From assembly GCA_003117195.1 (NCBI GenBank), contig BDSI01000199.1, forward strand, positions 34,434 to 98,433: DNA of 64,000 nucleotides, given 5' to 3'. The notes under the pieces were generated by a model. It searched no databases and had not been told where the DNA came from. It saw only the letters and a program-made list of their open reading frames with translations. This document shows, in pieces, positions 11,463-23,785 of this stretch (within the stretch, counting starts at the first letter, position 1; every line of letters begins with the position of its first letter). The translations under genes and the position numbers were made by a program. The stretch comes from Eudorina sp. 2006-703-Eu-15. Its lineage: Eukaryota > Chlorophyta > Chlorophyceae > Chlamydomonadales > Volvocaceae.

Positions 11463-13116
11463 CCGCGGCTTCTTTTGTCTCCGGGCTGGCAGCAAGGTCC
11501 TCCGTTGGCATATGTTCCTCTGGGCAAGGAACGGAGCAGTTTGTTGCTGCCTCTCTAGGAGGTTTTGCTTATTTTCGCTGCGTGCTACTCTTCTGTACAT
11601 TAATAGGATACACGCAGGTTGCGGTGGAGGGTTGATGGCCGATCAAATGCAGTCATGAAGAACTTAGGTTGCAGGTTAAAGTGTGCTCTGAGGTCAGGCA
11701 GTGACTCTAGGATTGCGTTTAGAGATATAGTCTTATGAAGGGTCCGATGGAAGTTTGCCGTACCGATAGACCTTTGCCCGAAAATGGGAAAGCTCAATGG
11801 GTGTGCGCGCCATGGGCAGGTGAGCCGAGGTGTGTATCTGCATGTCGTTTGTTGTGCGCGTGCAGACACAACCTCTTCGAAAACGGACGCCAGTACCCCA
11901 ATGAATGAATTGGATAAGAGCGAATCCGGAATGGACCTGGATAGTCGGTCGCTATTGGCGGAGCTCAACGGAGGGTTGGCATGTTCCGCTGTGGTCCGCT
12001 CGCTACACGGTCGCTTGCCTGATTTGTATTTTGGAGCGCGAACCGCCGCGTCTTATGTGCAACGACGGTTGTTTATCGCAAACATCTCGATTGCGGTTCG
12101 GACATGGGCATACGGGAGGTATCCCGACAAGGGTGCACTCGTGCTGAGGTCGAGTACCTAGATACCTTGTTACGTAGTCATAAGGTATATGTCTCAAGAT
12201 ATGTCAACAGAAGATTTCTGCACACTTGAGAGTGCGTGACGAAACGAATTTGATGTTACCTTGTCAGCCGGAATGGCAATTATCGTAGCTGCCGATTGAT
12301 GTACAGCGACTGTACAGGACTGTACGGTAAGTATTCAGGCAAATGTCATCATCCATGTGGCCTACTTGGCGTGTCACAAACATCACAGCATTATCGGTCC
12401 GGACATGCATTCGAGGTTACAGCTCCCGAGAGAAAATGAGCCGCAACGGATAAAATCCCTCACTGATCTGCTCTCTCTGCGCAACTACTCTAATGAACCC
12501 CCCAACCCGATCAAATAAACATGTGGCCGGTACCGATGTGGCTGGCATGTGGGGCTCCGCGGCCCCGTCGGCATTCCCATGTGATGCACCGGGTCCCGTG
12601 TTCTGAGCAAACGAGCCAGCATTCGACCACCCGGGCTGCAAATCAGTGCGCCGCCAGGAGGCGCAGGCCACGGAACCGCCCCGCCAAACTGATGCGGTAC
12701 AACCAACAGCAAAGCGCACAACTGAGTGCCGCGCGGCGCTGTCAGGCTGAGAGGTCAACCTGAGCCTCTGCCACCCGTTTTGTGTCGCACGGTGCCACAG
12801 CGGCCGTCACAATAGCCGCCCGAGCAACGCTCAAACCAAGCATCCCCCCTGGCCAGCACAGCCAGCAAAACCCCCAAAAGCCGCCACCCCCTGAGCCAGG
12901 CCAACCCATCCTTGGATGGCCCGACCAAACCCCACCCCATCGTCGTTCCGAAGAAAAAGGTTCATGAATACAAAAGCTCACCAACCAGCAACACTTGCAA
13001 CGTGCGCATCCCCTCAGCGGGAATACCACAGCGGTGCAGGTCACGAAGCACGACAGCAAACCGTCAAACCGACGTAGTACCGCGCCGTAAACACGCCGTA
13101 CGCACACATTCCCAGG
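11463..13116. other. Convergent intergenic region (two 3' UTRs)
   Basis: The spacer between the + strand SET gene and the - strand kinase gene, which are convergent. I see no further gene. On the minus strand, TGTAA (12416-12420 on +, as TTACA) is a candidate volvocine poly(A) signal for the kinase gene, about 700 nt past its stop. The stretch 12,530-12,960 is C/A-rich on the + strand and may be an old repeat. Confidence 0.45.
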
Positions 13117-16100
13117 TCACGTGAGGCGCTTCAAGATGGACGCGCACTGCGAGTAGTAGCTGTCGCCGAACAGGTTCAGGTGGTTGAGGTAGTGGTAGAG
13201 GCGGTAGATCTCGGCGCGCTGCTCGAAGCCCGGGGCCCGCGGGATCAGCTCGTGGTAGGCCCGGTAGAAGTCCTGGCTGAAACCTGGGAGGGCGGGTGGG
13301 CGGCGCGGGGCCGACGGGGAAACCGCAAGTGGCGAGTTGGGTTGGAGAGGCCGTGACAGGGGCGGACACCGGCCGGGGCGGGGCAGGGGCCGGAGCGGCC
13401 GTGACAGGGGCAGGCACCGGCCGGGGCGGGGCAGGGGCCGGAGAGGGCCGTGACAGGGGCGGATACCGGCAGGGGCGGGGTGGGGTGGTGAGGCCATGAC
13501 AGGGGCGGGCACCGGCAGGGGCGGGGCAGGGGCCGGAGAGGCCATGGCCGGGGCGGATACCGGCAGGGGCGGGGTGGGGTGGAGAGGCCATGACAGGAGC
13601 GGGCACCGGCAGGGGCGAGGCAGGGGCCGGAAAGAGGATGGGATGGGAAGAGGAGAGCTGAGGGCGGTGCAGCTGGGGCCATGGGGGAGAGGTCGGGGGC
13701 CGGGCGGGGGGGATAGGCAGCGGGCCAAGGTGAAGTGGCGACCGTTAAGGTGATGCGCTCATGCGGTTGTACTTTGTAGGCTTCCAAGTGAAGACCCGGT
13801 CCCCGCATACCCGCCCCGGCAGTCCATTGCCCATAGGACCCCGCTACGGCAGCTCCGTCGGGGCATCATCACCCTCTCAGCCACTCCGACGATGGCTATG
13901 CAGCAACGGGCTGCACCCTGAAGTCTGGAGGTGCCGTATCAAGGCCCGGGTAGTGGTGGTTGCGAGGGTTGCGACTTGCGAGGGTTGCGGGGGTTGCGGG
14001 GGTGGCGTTGGTGGCTGTGGTGGCGGCGCTGCGGAGTATCGTAGGCCCAGGCAGGGAGGCCCAATCCCCCGCAGGTGTAGAACTGCAGAACTGCCGATAC
14101 GGTGCAGATGAAGATGGCGGCCGGCTCCAACCCCCATGTCCACGTCCACGCCCACATGTAGGTGTCAGACCTGCAGCACTCCCTGCCTGGATCTCCGAAA
14201 CCAAACCACCGCCGTGCTCTGCACCCCCCTGGGACCCAGTTCGGGCAATAGGTACGCCTTCACGCATGCCGTATGTACCGCCTTCCCCCCCGGCATACCC
14301 TCCGGACCGTGGTGTGCGCCGCCAGGCAGGGGTGGGTACCTGCAGGGGCTGCGAGTCACCGCAGCGGCTTCACACCTGGAGTCCTAGGGCCTTGGATCTG
14401 GGACTCAGCCAACCGCATACACACGAACCCCCTCACCCGCACACCCCCTCACCCGCACACCACTCACCCGCACGCCACTCACCCGCACACCCCCTCACCC
14501 GCACACCCCCCCTCACCCGCACACCACTCACCCGCACACCCCCCTCACCCCCTCACCTGCACACCAGCTCATCCCGAATTCCGCCTCGTGGTGCCCGAAG
14601 TAGGTGGCGGGGTCGAATATGGCGGGCTGGTCGCCCACCGCCCCGATGTTGCCGCTCCACAGGTCTCCGTGCAGCACGCTGGGCCGTACCTACGTACGAC
14701 AGTGCCGAACAAGCGCAGCGCAAACAGTAACAGCACGGAACCGAGTCCCTCGTCAAGACCTGCACGCTCGTTCCGCGGATGTTCAAGGACTTGCGCAATC
14801 CAGCGCAGCTGGATTGCAGCGAAGGCTCATTCCGGCGCGCCCAATAAGTCCGCCGCACCCGCGCGCCTTGGGAGCGCACACTGGGGGCCCCGACCCCCCA
14901 ACGGCCGCTGTGGATCTGGGGGCGTCCCCGCGGCCTGCTGCGCTGAGCGTGCCGGCCAAAACCCACCCGCCCCAGCCCTCACGTCTCACCGCCCTGGCAG
15001 TCAGCAGACAGACAGACAGACAGACAGACCGGGCTTTTGGTTTGCCCCTCACGTCGCACCCGCTCGCATAGCCCGCTACCCGGGTGTGTCTGGGCTGTTT
15101 CTCTGTAACCTCGTTACCCGCCGGAAGGAGAGCGGGACACGCGTGTGTGACGCGCTCCGGGCAGTCCGGTCGTGTGCGGCCTGATCGCGGCCCCACTGTT
15201 ACACGGGTACACGGGACGCGGCCTTGATGCCCGGGGTGGCGGGCCACCTTTGGACTCAGCGACGGACTCAGTTGAAAGGAAAACAGCGACGCGTGGGGCC
15301 ATAATGGGGCCGTCTGGGGCTATAGAAATGAGGCGGGTTCATCAAGGGGGGGGGAGATGAGATCAGCGCCGGGGGCCGGAAGGACTACCGAGTAACCCGA
15401 GGGACGCACTACGCCCGACCGGCAGGTACGCGGTTCTACGACTCAGCTCAGCTCAGCCGGGGCACCTCACCTGGACGCCCTCAAAGTACTTGGGCAGGTC
15501 GCTGCACAGCTTCTCACCCAGGCGTTTCAGCTGGGAGTCGCCTGCGGCGGGGCGGCGGAGGGGCGGCGGAGGGGCGGCAGCGAATCGGTATGTGTCTACC
15601 AGCAATACACATAGGGTGCCGTGAATGGCTTTGGACGGGCGGCGTGCGACGGGCAGCGGGCGGAAATGGACGTCCTAGACGGCCTCCCAGATAAACACAC
15701 ACAGCCTGCGACGTGCCACCGCGCCCTAGACTTGGACCCTGCCGCACCCTCCCCCCCCCGGCCGGGAGGTTTGTAGGTTGGGGGTCCCTGGGCAGGGCTG
15801 CCGTGGTATGCTCTACCGGTGTTGCACCCATAAATTTGGCTCTCGGCTCGACCCGCCCCAATTGGCTGGAGAGAGGGGAGGAGGGAGCGACGGAGGGGAC
15901 TTGCATTGGGACGCTGCAGGGCTTGTGTGCGACGCGCTTCGCGGGTGGGATTTCTGCAGCCCCCGACAGAGGCGCTGCGGGGTGCTGCAGGGTCCTGGTC
16001 CTGAGTATCAATCAAGGTCGGGGGCGGCGGACCAATGCCATTTGCCATTGGCCAGTTGCCAAGCGGGTCGCACACAAGCCCCACCTCGGTCCTTGAGCGC

Positions 16101-17713
16101 CAACAGCATGCAACCCCTGTATTGATGTGTACAATGCACATTACGGTGCAGTGCAGTACCAGTGCAGTGCCGTACTGTGCCGTGAGCTGGGTAACACCAT
16201 GCCCGCCCACCACCCCTAAACCCTCACACCCACCCCGCAGTTTTGCGTCGTCGACCGCGGTCGCTTTAATCCCAAGCCACCTCGCACCATCCCACCATCA
16301 TACGACCCCATCCACCTCACCACGTAAGTATCTTTTTTTTTCTGGGTGTGCCTGGGCCTGTCTTTTGGGTTTATTTCCTTTTTCAATTTAACCCCATCCA
16401 CCAACACCCACCCCAACACCACCCACCACCACCACCACCACCATGACCCCGCACCCCACCTCGCACCTGTCATCTGCAGCTGCGGCACCAGCCGCTTGTC
16501 CCGGAGGAAGGTCACCCAGTCGGAGGTCCAGCCGTTGAGCTGCGGGGTGCCCCCGATGGTGTTGTCCACGGGGAACCCGAACTGCCCCGCGGCGGCGTGC
16601 TCCTCCTGGGGGCCCAGGAGCCAGGCAGGGGCGGCCATGGCATGTGGGTGTTTAATGATGATGAAACCCGCCCAAGCAAATAATGTTTGTTTAGGTAAGA
16701 GACCCGCCCGACCCAAACCAAGCACCAATATGTGTGCAAATGTGTATGTGCACAAACAAACCCTCTATGGTTCACGGCTGTGCCCGGGGACAAGGACAAA
16801 GAGCGCCCACCCTCAAGGCGCCATTCGCTTCCGCCGCCTCCACCTCCCCACCCCTTCGCTCCCCTCCACTGGTGCCCTTGCCCGGGCCACCCGAGCCCCA
16901 ACCCCAGCCCCGTCAGTTGAACTCTGATCGCCACCGAGCTGCTCGCCCCGAGGGACGCATTACGGCCGCGAGGGATGACCTGACCGCCGGCCTCCGCTTC
17001 ACTCAGTCCCTCTCTCTCTTTGTGCCCTTATACCCAGCCTCGGCGCCCGCGCCCGGTCCCCTGCCCCCGGCTCCGTCCCCAGGTCCCCAGTCCCCTGCCC
17101 CCCATCCCCCGCCCCTTTTCCCGGCCCCAGTCCCCTGCCCTTTTCCCCTTCCCGGCCCCTTCCCCGCCCTTCCCCCGCTCCCTTCCCCCGGCCCCTTCCC
17201 CGGCCCCCTTCCCCCCCGCCCCCTAGGCCTCGCCCCCCGCCCCTTCCCCGGCCCCTTCCCCGGCCCCTTCCCCGGCCCCTTCCCCGGCCCCCTTCCGGCC
17301 CCCTTCCCCGCCCCTTCCCGGCCCTTCCCCGCCCCTTCCCCCGGCCCCTTCCCGGCCCCTTCCCCGGCCCCTTCCCGGCCCCGCTTCCCGGCCGCTCCCT
17401 TCCCGGCCCCTTCCGGCCCCTTCCCGGGCCCCTTCCGGCCGCCTTCCTTCCCCGGCCCTTCCCGGCCCTTCCCCGGCCCCTTCGCCGGCCCCTTCCCCGC
17501 CCCTTCCCCGGCCCCTTCCCGGCCCCCTTCCCCCCTTCCCCGCCCCCTTCCCCGGCCCTTCCCCGCCCCCTTCCCCGGCCCCTTCCCCGGCCCTTCCCCG
17601 GCCCTTCCCCGGCCCCTTCCCGGCCCTTCCCCGGCCCCCTTCCCCGGCCCCTTCCCCGGCCCCCTTCCCCGGCCCCTTCCCCGCCCCTTCCCCGGCCCCC
17701 TTCCCCGGCCCCT

Positions 17714-17751
<38 letters not shown>

Positions 17752-17825
17752 CCCCTTCCCGGCCCCTTCCCGGCCCCCCCCCCCCCCCCCGCCCCTTCCC
17801 CGGCCCCCCCCCCCCTTCCCGCCCC

Positions 17826-17868
<43 letters not shown>

Positions 17869-20800
17869 TTCCCCGGCTCCCCCTTCCCCGGCCCCCTTCC
17901 CCGGCCCCCTTCCCCCGCTCCCTTCCCCGGCCCCCTTCCCCGGCCCCCTTCGCGGCCCCTTCCCCGGCCCCCTTCCCCCGCTCCCTTCCCCGCCCCCCTT
18001 CCTCGGCCCCTTCCCCGGCCCTTCCCCGGCCCCCTTCCCCGGCCCCTTCCTCGGCCCTTCCCCGGCCCCTTCCCCGGCCCCTTCCCCGGCCCTTCCCCCG
18101 GCCCTAGTCCCCGGCTCCCTTCCCCTTTCCCTTGCCCAAGGCCTCGGCCCCCGCCCCCTTCCCCGGCCCCAGTCTACTTTCCCCGCCCCCTTCCCTGGCC
18201 CCCGCCCCCAGGCCTCGGCCCCCGCATCCAGGCCCCGGCCTCCTTCCCCAGCCCCCTTCCCCGGCCCCTGACCCCTCCCCCGGCCCCAGTCCCCAGGTCC
18301 TCGGCTCCACCTTGGGTGTGGCCAGGTGCATCAGCGCCAGGCCCCTCCCCAGCGCCGCCATGTCCAGCCGCCCCGACCTCATGTCCAGGTACTCCATCAC
18401 GATGAAAGAGCCGCCCCGCCCCGCGCCCTCCAAGGGGCCGAAGTGGAACACCTGCAGAGAGATGACATCAGAGGGGTAAGGGCCCCGGGGGATTGGGTAC
18501 AGGGGCGTGGTGCGCGTGTCGGGGGAGAGCTCGTGGGGTTTGGAATTTGGATTTGGGAGTGCTGCGGGAAGACGTATCCGGGGAAGCAGGGCCCGAGCTT
18601 TCGGGAGCTGAGGGAGGGTGAGCGTGCGGGCGCCCTGCTGCGACATCGCCACCACCACGACCACTACGGCGACCCTCCGCACGGTTCCATCCATCCCCGG
18701 CCACAGTGTGACCCTTAAGAGCTCTACGCCGAACCCGCAGATAGAAGCCAGCAGCAGCCTCGTGACGGCATCCCGAACCCGCAGCTGAGGGTCGGCCATG
18801 CACGCACGTGGGCCCCCACCCACCCCCATGCACCCCCACCCACCCTCCATGCACCCCCACCCACCCCCCATGCACCCCCACCCACCCCCCATGCACCCCC
18901 ACCCACCCCCATGCACCCCCACCCACCCCCCATGCACCCCCCACCCACCCCCATGCACCCCCACCCACCCCCCATGCACCCCCCACCCACCCCCCATGCA
19001 CGCATGCACGTGTCCATCAATCTACACACGTGTCCACTTACCCACCCCCGCACGTGCCCACCCACCCACCTGCGGAATCCGGAGCGTGTGGGTGTCTTCA
19101 GGGCGGCAGGGCAACGTGTGGGTTCGACAGGAAGCGTCCCCGTGGGGTGTGGAGTGGGGTGGGCAAGGGCGGGGCCGCGCGGCGGCGCGCAGGGCACAGG
19201 GCGTGGGCTCAGCGAGGGTCGTGCAGGCGGCACGAGGAAAGGCACCCCGGGGAGGGTGGCCAGCGAGGAGGGTGAGGCGGGGGCCGTAAGGGCGGCTGGT
19301 GCCGTGCGCGGTGCAAGATGCCATCCATTCCACTGTGGGGTTCCTCGTTGAGGCCATTGGTGTCCCGCGTAACCACTCGAGGCCGTGCCCTCAACACGAC
19401 GGCAGCTCCCCATCAAGCTCCACAGCAGCCCGAAACCCGAATGCCGCCCTCCTCCTCCCCTTCTCCGTTTTGTCAATAAAGACAGCGAAACCGCAAAAGG
19501 GCAACACACCGATACCCACCCCCCCCCCTTCCCCCGCCCGACCAGGGCTGGATGCACGCACGAAGCCGGGCTTCCCGCCCGCTTCGAGGCAGGGAACACC
19601 ACTTGGCTGACAAACGTCGCCCGTACTACACACAGCCGAGGGAACTCCTCCCCCGGAGTCCACGCCAGCCCCCCGAGTCGGCGCCAGCCACCGGGAGTCG
19701 CCCATACATATAGACGACCTGTCGGGCGGTTCGAGAAGCATAACGCCCACTCATCCCTCGAATGGACGCCGCCGCCGCCGTTCCACATGGGCCCGATGCC
19801 CCCGACAACCCCCCGCCGTCAGCAGCCCAAAGTGCGGTCAGGCCCCTTCAGTCTATCCGTACTTACCGTACATGGCTTGCAACCCCAGCGCCTCCCCCCG
19901 GAACATGCCCTCGTCCCGCCCCAGCGCCGTCTTAACGAAGTAGCGGGAGCCGCCTGGCGGGTCGGGGCGGCGTGGGGGTGAAGGCGGCGTGGGGTCGGGT
20001 CTTGGAATGAATGCCAGCCCAGACACATACAGCGAGCCCGCCGGCGAAGGGCTGAGGGTGGGTGTGTAGGGGGCGTGAGTGCGCTGGGGATATGGATGTA
20101 TTGGACAACATCCACGCGGGGGCTGTGGATGTGTACGCGGATGTACGGGGGCGCGTGGCGGATGTGGGTTCCATGAAAGACGCGCGCACGTCCCACGAAC
20201 CCAGACGGACCAAGGCATCAAAACTTGACGGAGGGGGCTTGGCTTCTTCATCGCGGGGGTATGGAGCAGGCCGGCTGCGGCTGGGCTGCGGCGTGGCTGC
20301 GGATGGGCGGGTAAAAGGGTCGTGGGGGAGGGAGGGGGCAGACCAAGGGGCCAACGCAGAGACGGGCGGATGTCGACTTGCACGCCGGGACGACGGGGCC
20401 ACAGATTCGGACGTGAAGGTCGAGGAGCCACACAACCACCCCGGCCCAGCCCTGGAGTGTCATCAGGACGAAATGGCTCCACGACGAACGACGAGCCGGC
20501 GGCAGCGCAGCGTCGCGTCGGTTGGCGCTTATCGGTTGGATCTCTGCGGCTTAGCTGGTCCTTGGTCGTCGAGGTTGCCAGCCGCCGGTGCGGGTCCGGT
20601 GCACGGTCCACTCGGACACACGCAACAGCACCTTGGATGTGTGCGAGGGGGCGCGCGTGTGTCCGTTCGAAGAACCGGAGGGTGGGCATATGGGGCGGGG
20701 CAGCGACCATGCCGTTGGTCGCGATGAGGGCCTTCTCGGACAGCAAACCCTCCCCCGCTGGCTCAACTCTATCCACCCTCCTCGGCTTGGGGTAGAGTAT

Positions 20801-20961
20801 GTATGGAGCCCCCATCGCAGTATAGTAACTGGTAAGGCACACCTTGGGTCTCCACCACGTATGCGCTGCTCCAACCGCTGCCCGACAGGAAGTTCTCCCT
20901 CACCACCGGACCTGTGCCCAGGTTCTCCTCAATCCACTGGTTGGCTGCTGGGTGTCCAGCC
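13117..20961 (-). CDS. FN3K: Fructosamine/ketosamine-3-kinase family protein
   Basis: Eight exons on the minus strand, 5' to 3': 20961-20843, 19953-19867, 19095-19070 (26 nt), 18451-18311, 16605-16467, 15541-15471, 14689-14557, 13283-13117 (TGA). Splice phases agree at every junction, giving about 293 codons. The first exon(s), with the start Met and probably a transit peptide, were not found upstream. Motifs in order: NFLSGSGWSSAYVVE (glycine-rich loop region), RYFVKTALGRDEGMF (ATP-binding Lys), LQAMYDTHTLRIPQ, FIVMEYLDM (hinge), FPVDNTIGGTPQ, LHGDLWSGNIG (catalytic Asp), IFDPATYFGHHEAEFGMS (metal-binding Asp) and YRLYHYLNHLNLFG. These closely match plant FN3K-like proteins, which phosphorylate ketosamines on glycated proteins (deglycation repair). 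Length and motifs are complete apart from the N-terminus. The introns are unusually rich in minisatellites. Confidence 0.9.
13340..13635. repeat. GC-rich minisatellite, ~47-bp unit, about six copies
   Basis: Diverged tandem copies beginning GTGACAGGGGCGG or ATGACAGGGGCGG and ending GGGGCCGGAG lie in the last intron of the kinase gene (13284-14556). They generate long spurious open frames on both strands. Confidence 0.85.
14425..14556. repeat. CCCCTCACCCGCACA-type minisatellite
   Basis: About eight imperfect copies of CCTCACCCGCACACC in the last kinase intron, abutting the splice donor of the exon carrying HGDLWSGN. Confidence 0.85.
15004..15029. repeat. (CAGA)n microsatellite
   Basis: Six to seven tandem CAGA/AGAC units inside the kinase intron 14690-15470. 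Confidence 0.9.
17030..18130. repeat. ~1.1 kb CCCCTTCCCCGGCC tract with long poly-C runs
   Basis: Almost unbroken C/T/G low-complexity DNA, built mainly from CCCCTTCCCCGG and related units. It has uninterrupted C runs at 17715-17749 (35 nt) and 17827-17868 (42 nt). It lies within the 16606-18310 intron of the kinase gene, so the transcript would contain GGGGCCGGGGAA repeats. The long + strand Pro-rich open frame across it is a composition artefact. Exact lengths of the homopolymer runs may be assembly-limited. Confidence 0.9.
18800..19010. repeat. Minisatellite CCCATGCACCCCCACCCAC, ~20-bp unit
   Basis: About ten tandem copies of CATGCACCCCCACCCACCCC in the kinase intron between exons 19095-19070 and 18451-18311. 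On the transcribed strand this reads GGGTGGGTGGGGGTGCATG, another G-rich array in the same gene. Confidence 0.9.
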
Positions 20962-22746
20962 CTGGGGACAAGTCAACCGTTCATCACGACACGGGCAACG
21001 GAGCTAAGTTGCAGAGTCACGGCAACGCCGAGAAAATAACTGTTGTGTGGTAGATATCTGGTTGTGAGTCAAATTGTTTGCTGCTGTCCGCCGCATAAAG
21101 CAACGCCAAGAATTGCGTTCCGAGAACGTGTTGGCTTGCTGGCATAGAAATTATAACAGCGGGTTTCCTGCTTACAATTAATGACGACTACTTGAGACAC
21201 CGATGTGCTACGTTTCACGCAACGAAGCAATGACCATCACACCATGGCACAACTTCGCACTCACATCACGCGTACTTGGGTCCGCGAATTCGAAGACGTA
21301 AACGGCCTCCGACGAAGTTTACAAGGTGCAAAGGAAGCCCCTTTGATGCGGTGACATGAAATTGTGTTCATTTCCCAAAACGTGGAATATTTTATAAAGA
21401 CCACAATTGTTGATTGATGATTGTTTTGTTCTCTTTGCTGCACCTGATATGGGTCAAAGGTCAGGGACTTGTAATTTGCTGGCATGGTCAACCGCCGAGC
21501 GCGTCGTACTGGAAGCAGTCCAAGAAGGATAGCGCCAGACTTGTGGCTCATTCCTGCAACTTCATTGTTTTATTTTGCGTAGTATAGAAAGAGATAAGAT
21601 ATCCTCACGTTGCCGCCGGTTCGGCAACGCCTTTCGGACGTGCGCGTGGATAGGGTGCTCAATCAACGGCCTTGGTTGCAGCTGCGGACTCGTTCGCGCG
21701 CCTGCGCAACACGCACATCTTGCTCAGATCTATGCGCCACCGGGTTGCGTTGCCACGCCCTACAGCGGCGCGAAACTGATGAGGGCTGCCGCAGTGGCTA
21801 CGCTGCCATCTATCCGTCCGCTGTGGAATCGGTATTGCAGGCAACAGCGTGTAAACCATGCATGCTGGGGAATTGATGATGGCATGATGCTAATAGGCCG
21901 GTGGGCCAGCCCGCCACCACATACGACCCCACGCACAATACCCTGATGACGGATGTTTGGTTAGCCTGCCTGCCGATCGATCGCGGACTGTGCTCAGCGG
22001 TCTGTCCACGGCACTTGGGAGCGAACGTGTATCACATTGTCATATTATGTAAAATTTATAATAATAAAATTTCCTAGGCACCCAGGCCGTATGTATGGCC
22101 AGGTTTGCGAGGTCGCTGGGCCCTCCAGGCAGAACAGAAGCGAGCGCATGGAACACAGTAGTACATACCTTAGGTGGTGCATGCAATCCCGGACCTGTCA
22201 CAGACAGGCACAGGCTCGCAGCGTCGACCATCGCCCCTGCGTTCCAACGGCATCGATTCTAGGGAATTAAATTGTTTGCGAGGCTGCAATCGTACGTATT
22301 TATCTTGTATTTACTTGTATATTTATTTGCTTATTTACGTATTATTTTATTAACTCATTTACGTATTATGTTATATTTATTTCAAATTTATTTTACATTT
22401 ATTTATTTGTTTATTTACTTAATTATATATTTATTACATCCTCTAATTATATTGCCGGATCATCATGTCCGATTTGGCGCTTGCATGTCGGTCGGGCTGC
22501 CCTGAGGCACAGAACCACATCAACGATCCTTGGCAAACAAAGTCGATCGATGCACCTCCGATAGGAGACCTTCGTTATTGTCGGTGTGTTTGATTGCACC
22601 GACGGCGGCAAGCTGTCTGTTGATTGGCTGTTCCCACGCGCTGCAGATATGTGCCGTGGATTGCGTGCTGGTAGACACAGCTCATCATCCAAGCCACCGC
22701 GGACGGGCGCCCGCGGTGGGCGGCCAGACTAGGAAGACATAAATTA

Positions 22747-23785
22747 TGTTGCTATCTTAAGTAAAAAACATTTACGGGCAGAAAACCCGGAAATATTCTA
22801 TTTCCCGGACCCCCAAGAAACCTGCGAGATTTATTTTTTTGACGCTGTGGAGAGCCGGAAATCTGCCCTGTCAACTATTTTCCAGACTACCTAAAGGGCC
22901 TGGATATCTGCATGCGCAGGAGCAATTCCTGCGTCTTACACCTGTCTACCGCCAAAACACACCCTAATGCCGTGTCTCCTACTCCTGGTTATTACCCTCC
23001 CATATGCATCCGCGACGCAAGGAAAGCGCGCTTCAGGCCTCCAAGACTGACACTCTGGGAAAACGCACCCCCCATTCGTTCGTAACTCATTCGTTTCAGT
23101 GTTCATAACTCGTTCGTTCGTAACTCATTCGTAACTCGTTCGTAACTCGTTCGTAATCCATGTTCCACCGCCTGTTCTCTCAGAAGCGGGCCTCCGGGAG
23201 GGCGTCGCGCGTCAGCAAGAAAATTGCGCTGTAGTAAGCAAGGGACGTCTTTGTAGTGTTTTAATTTCTGAACAGGTAGCTTTTCATGGTTAGTAGATGT
23301 ATGGTTAGTAGATGTAATACATGCCTTGATGCAACGAACGCCTTACAATGAACGGGACTGGACTTGCTGAATAAGACTTCTTGCATCCGTTGCATGGTAG
23401 GACGTTCACAAGCACTAATGCATGCATTTTGCGGTCGTGAATTTGGGTTGACCAATTTTTCGTAACTTGGGGTCGTTGTCAGTGCCCAGTGCCATAACGA
23501 AGTAGTTTCGTTCGTTACCAAGGCTGTCGTTTCATGAAACGAACCGGGTGGCGTCTTACGAACCAAGTTTTTCCCAGAGTGTGAGAATCCCTGTCGTAGC
23601 TGTGGTAGCAGTGGCGCTGCTGTCGGAACATGCAGAAATATTTCCGGCCTGCCTCGGAGGTTTTTATTTATTTCCTGGCACCTAGGAAGCCCCCCGCCCA
23701 AATCTGCCCTGCCAAAGGTTCTTTGGCTACTGGCGACAGGCCGGAAACCTGCGGAATTCTATTTCCCCGTTTTGGAAGATAGCAA
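22747..23785. mobile_element. Candidate non-autonomous DNA transposon with terminal inverted repeats
   Basis: The ends read GTTGCTATCTT and AAGATAGCAAC, a perfect 11-bp inverted repeat. Subterminal similarity continues inward in inverted orientation: GGAAATATTCTATTTCCCGG on the left matches a GGGGAAATAGAATTCC-like block on the right, and AATCTGCCCTG occurs near both ends. There is no transposase; the interior has degenerate CGTTCGTAACTCATT tandem repeats (23085-23160). No clear target-site duplication is visible, so the family is undecided and the exact ends are approximate. Confidence 0.5.
23085..23160. repeat. TCGTTCGTAACTCATTCGTAAC short tandem repeats
   Basis: Irregular repeats of CGTAACTCATT and CGTAACTCGTT inside the candidate transposon. 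Confidence 0.75.

Noticed and set aside
13117..13808. Long overlapping Pro-rich ORFs on the minus strand
   Set aside because: Only the last 167 nt (13117-13283) are the kinase exon; the rest is the 47-bp minisatellite of the intron.
16734..18107. 457-codon Pro/Phe-rich + strand open frame
   Set aside because: It is created by the CCCCTTCCCCGG low-complexity tract inside an intron of a minus-strand gene and has no start context or domain.
18798..19351. Pro/His-rich ORFs around 18.8-19.3 kb
   Set aside because: They are produced by the CATGCACCCCCACCC minisatellite in an intron; only the 26-nt microexon here is supported.
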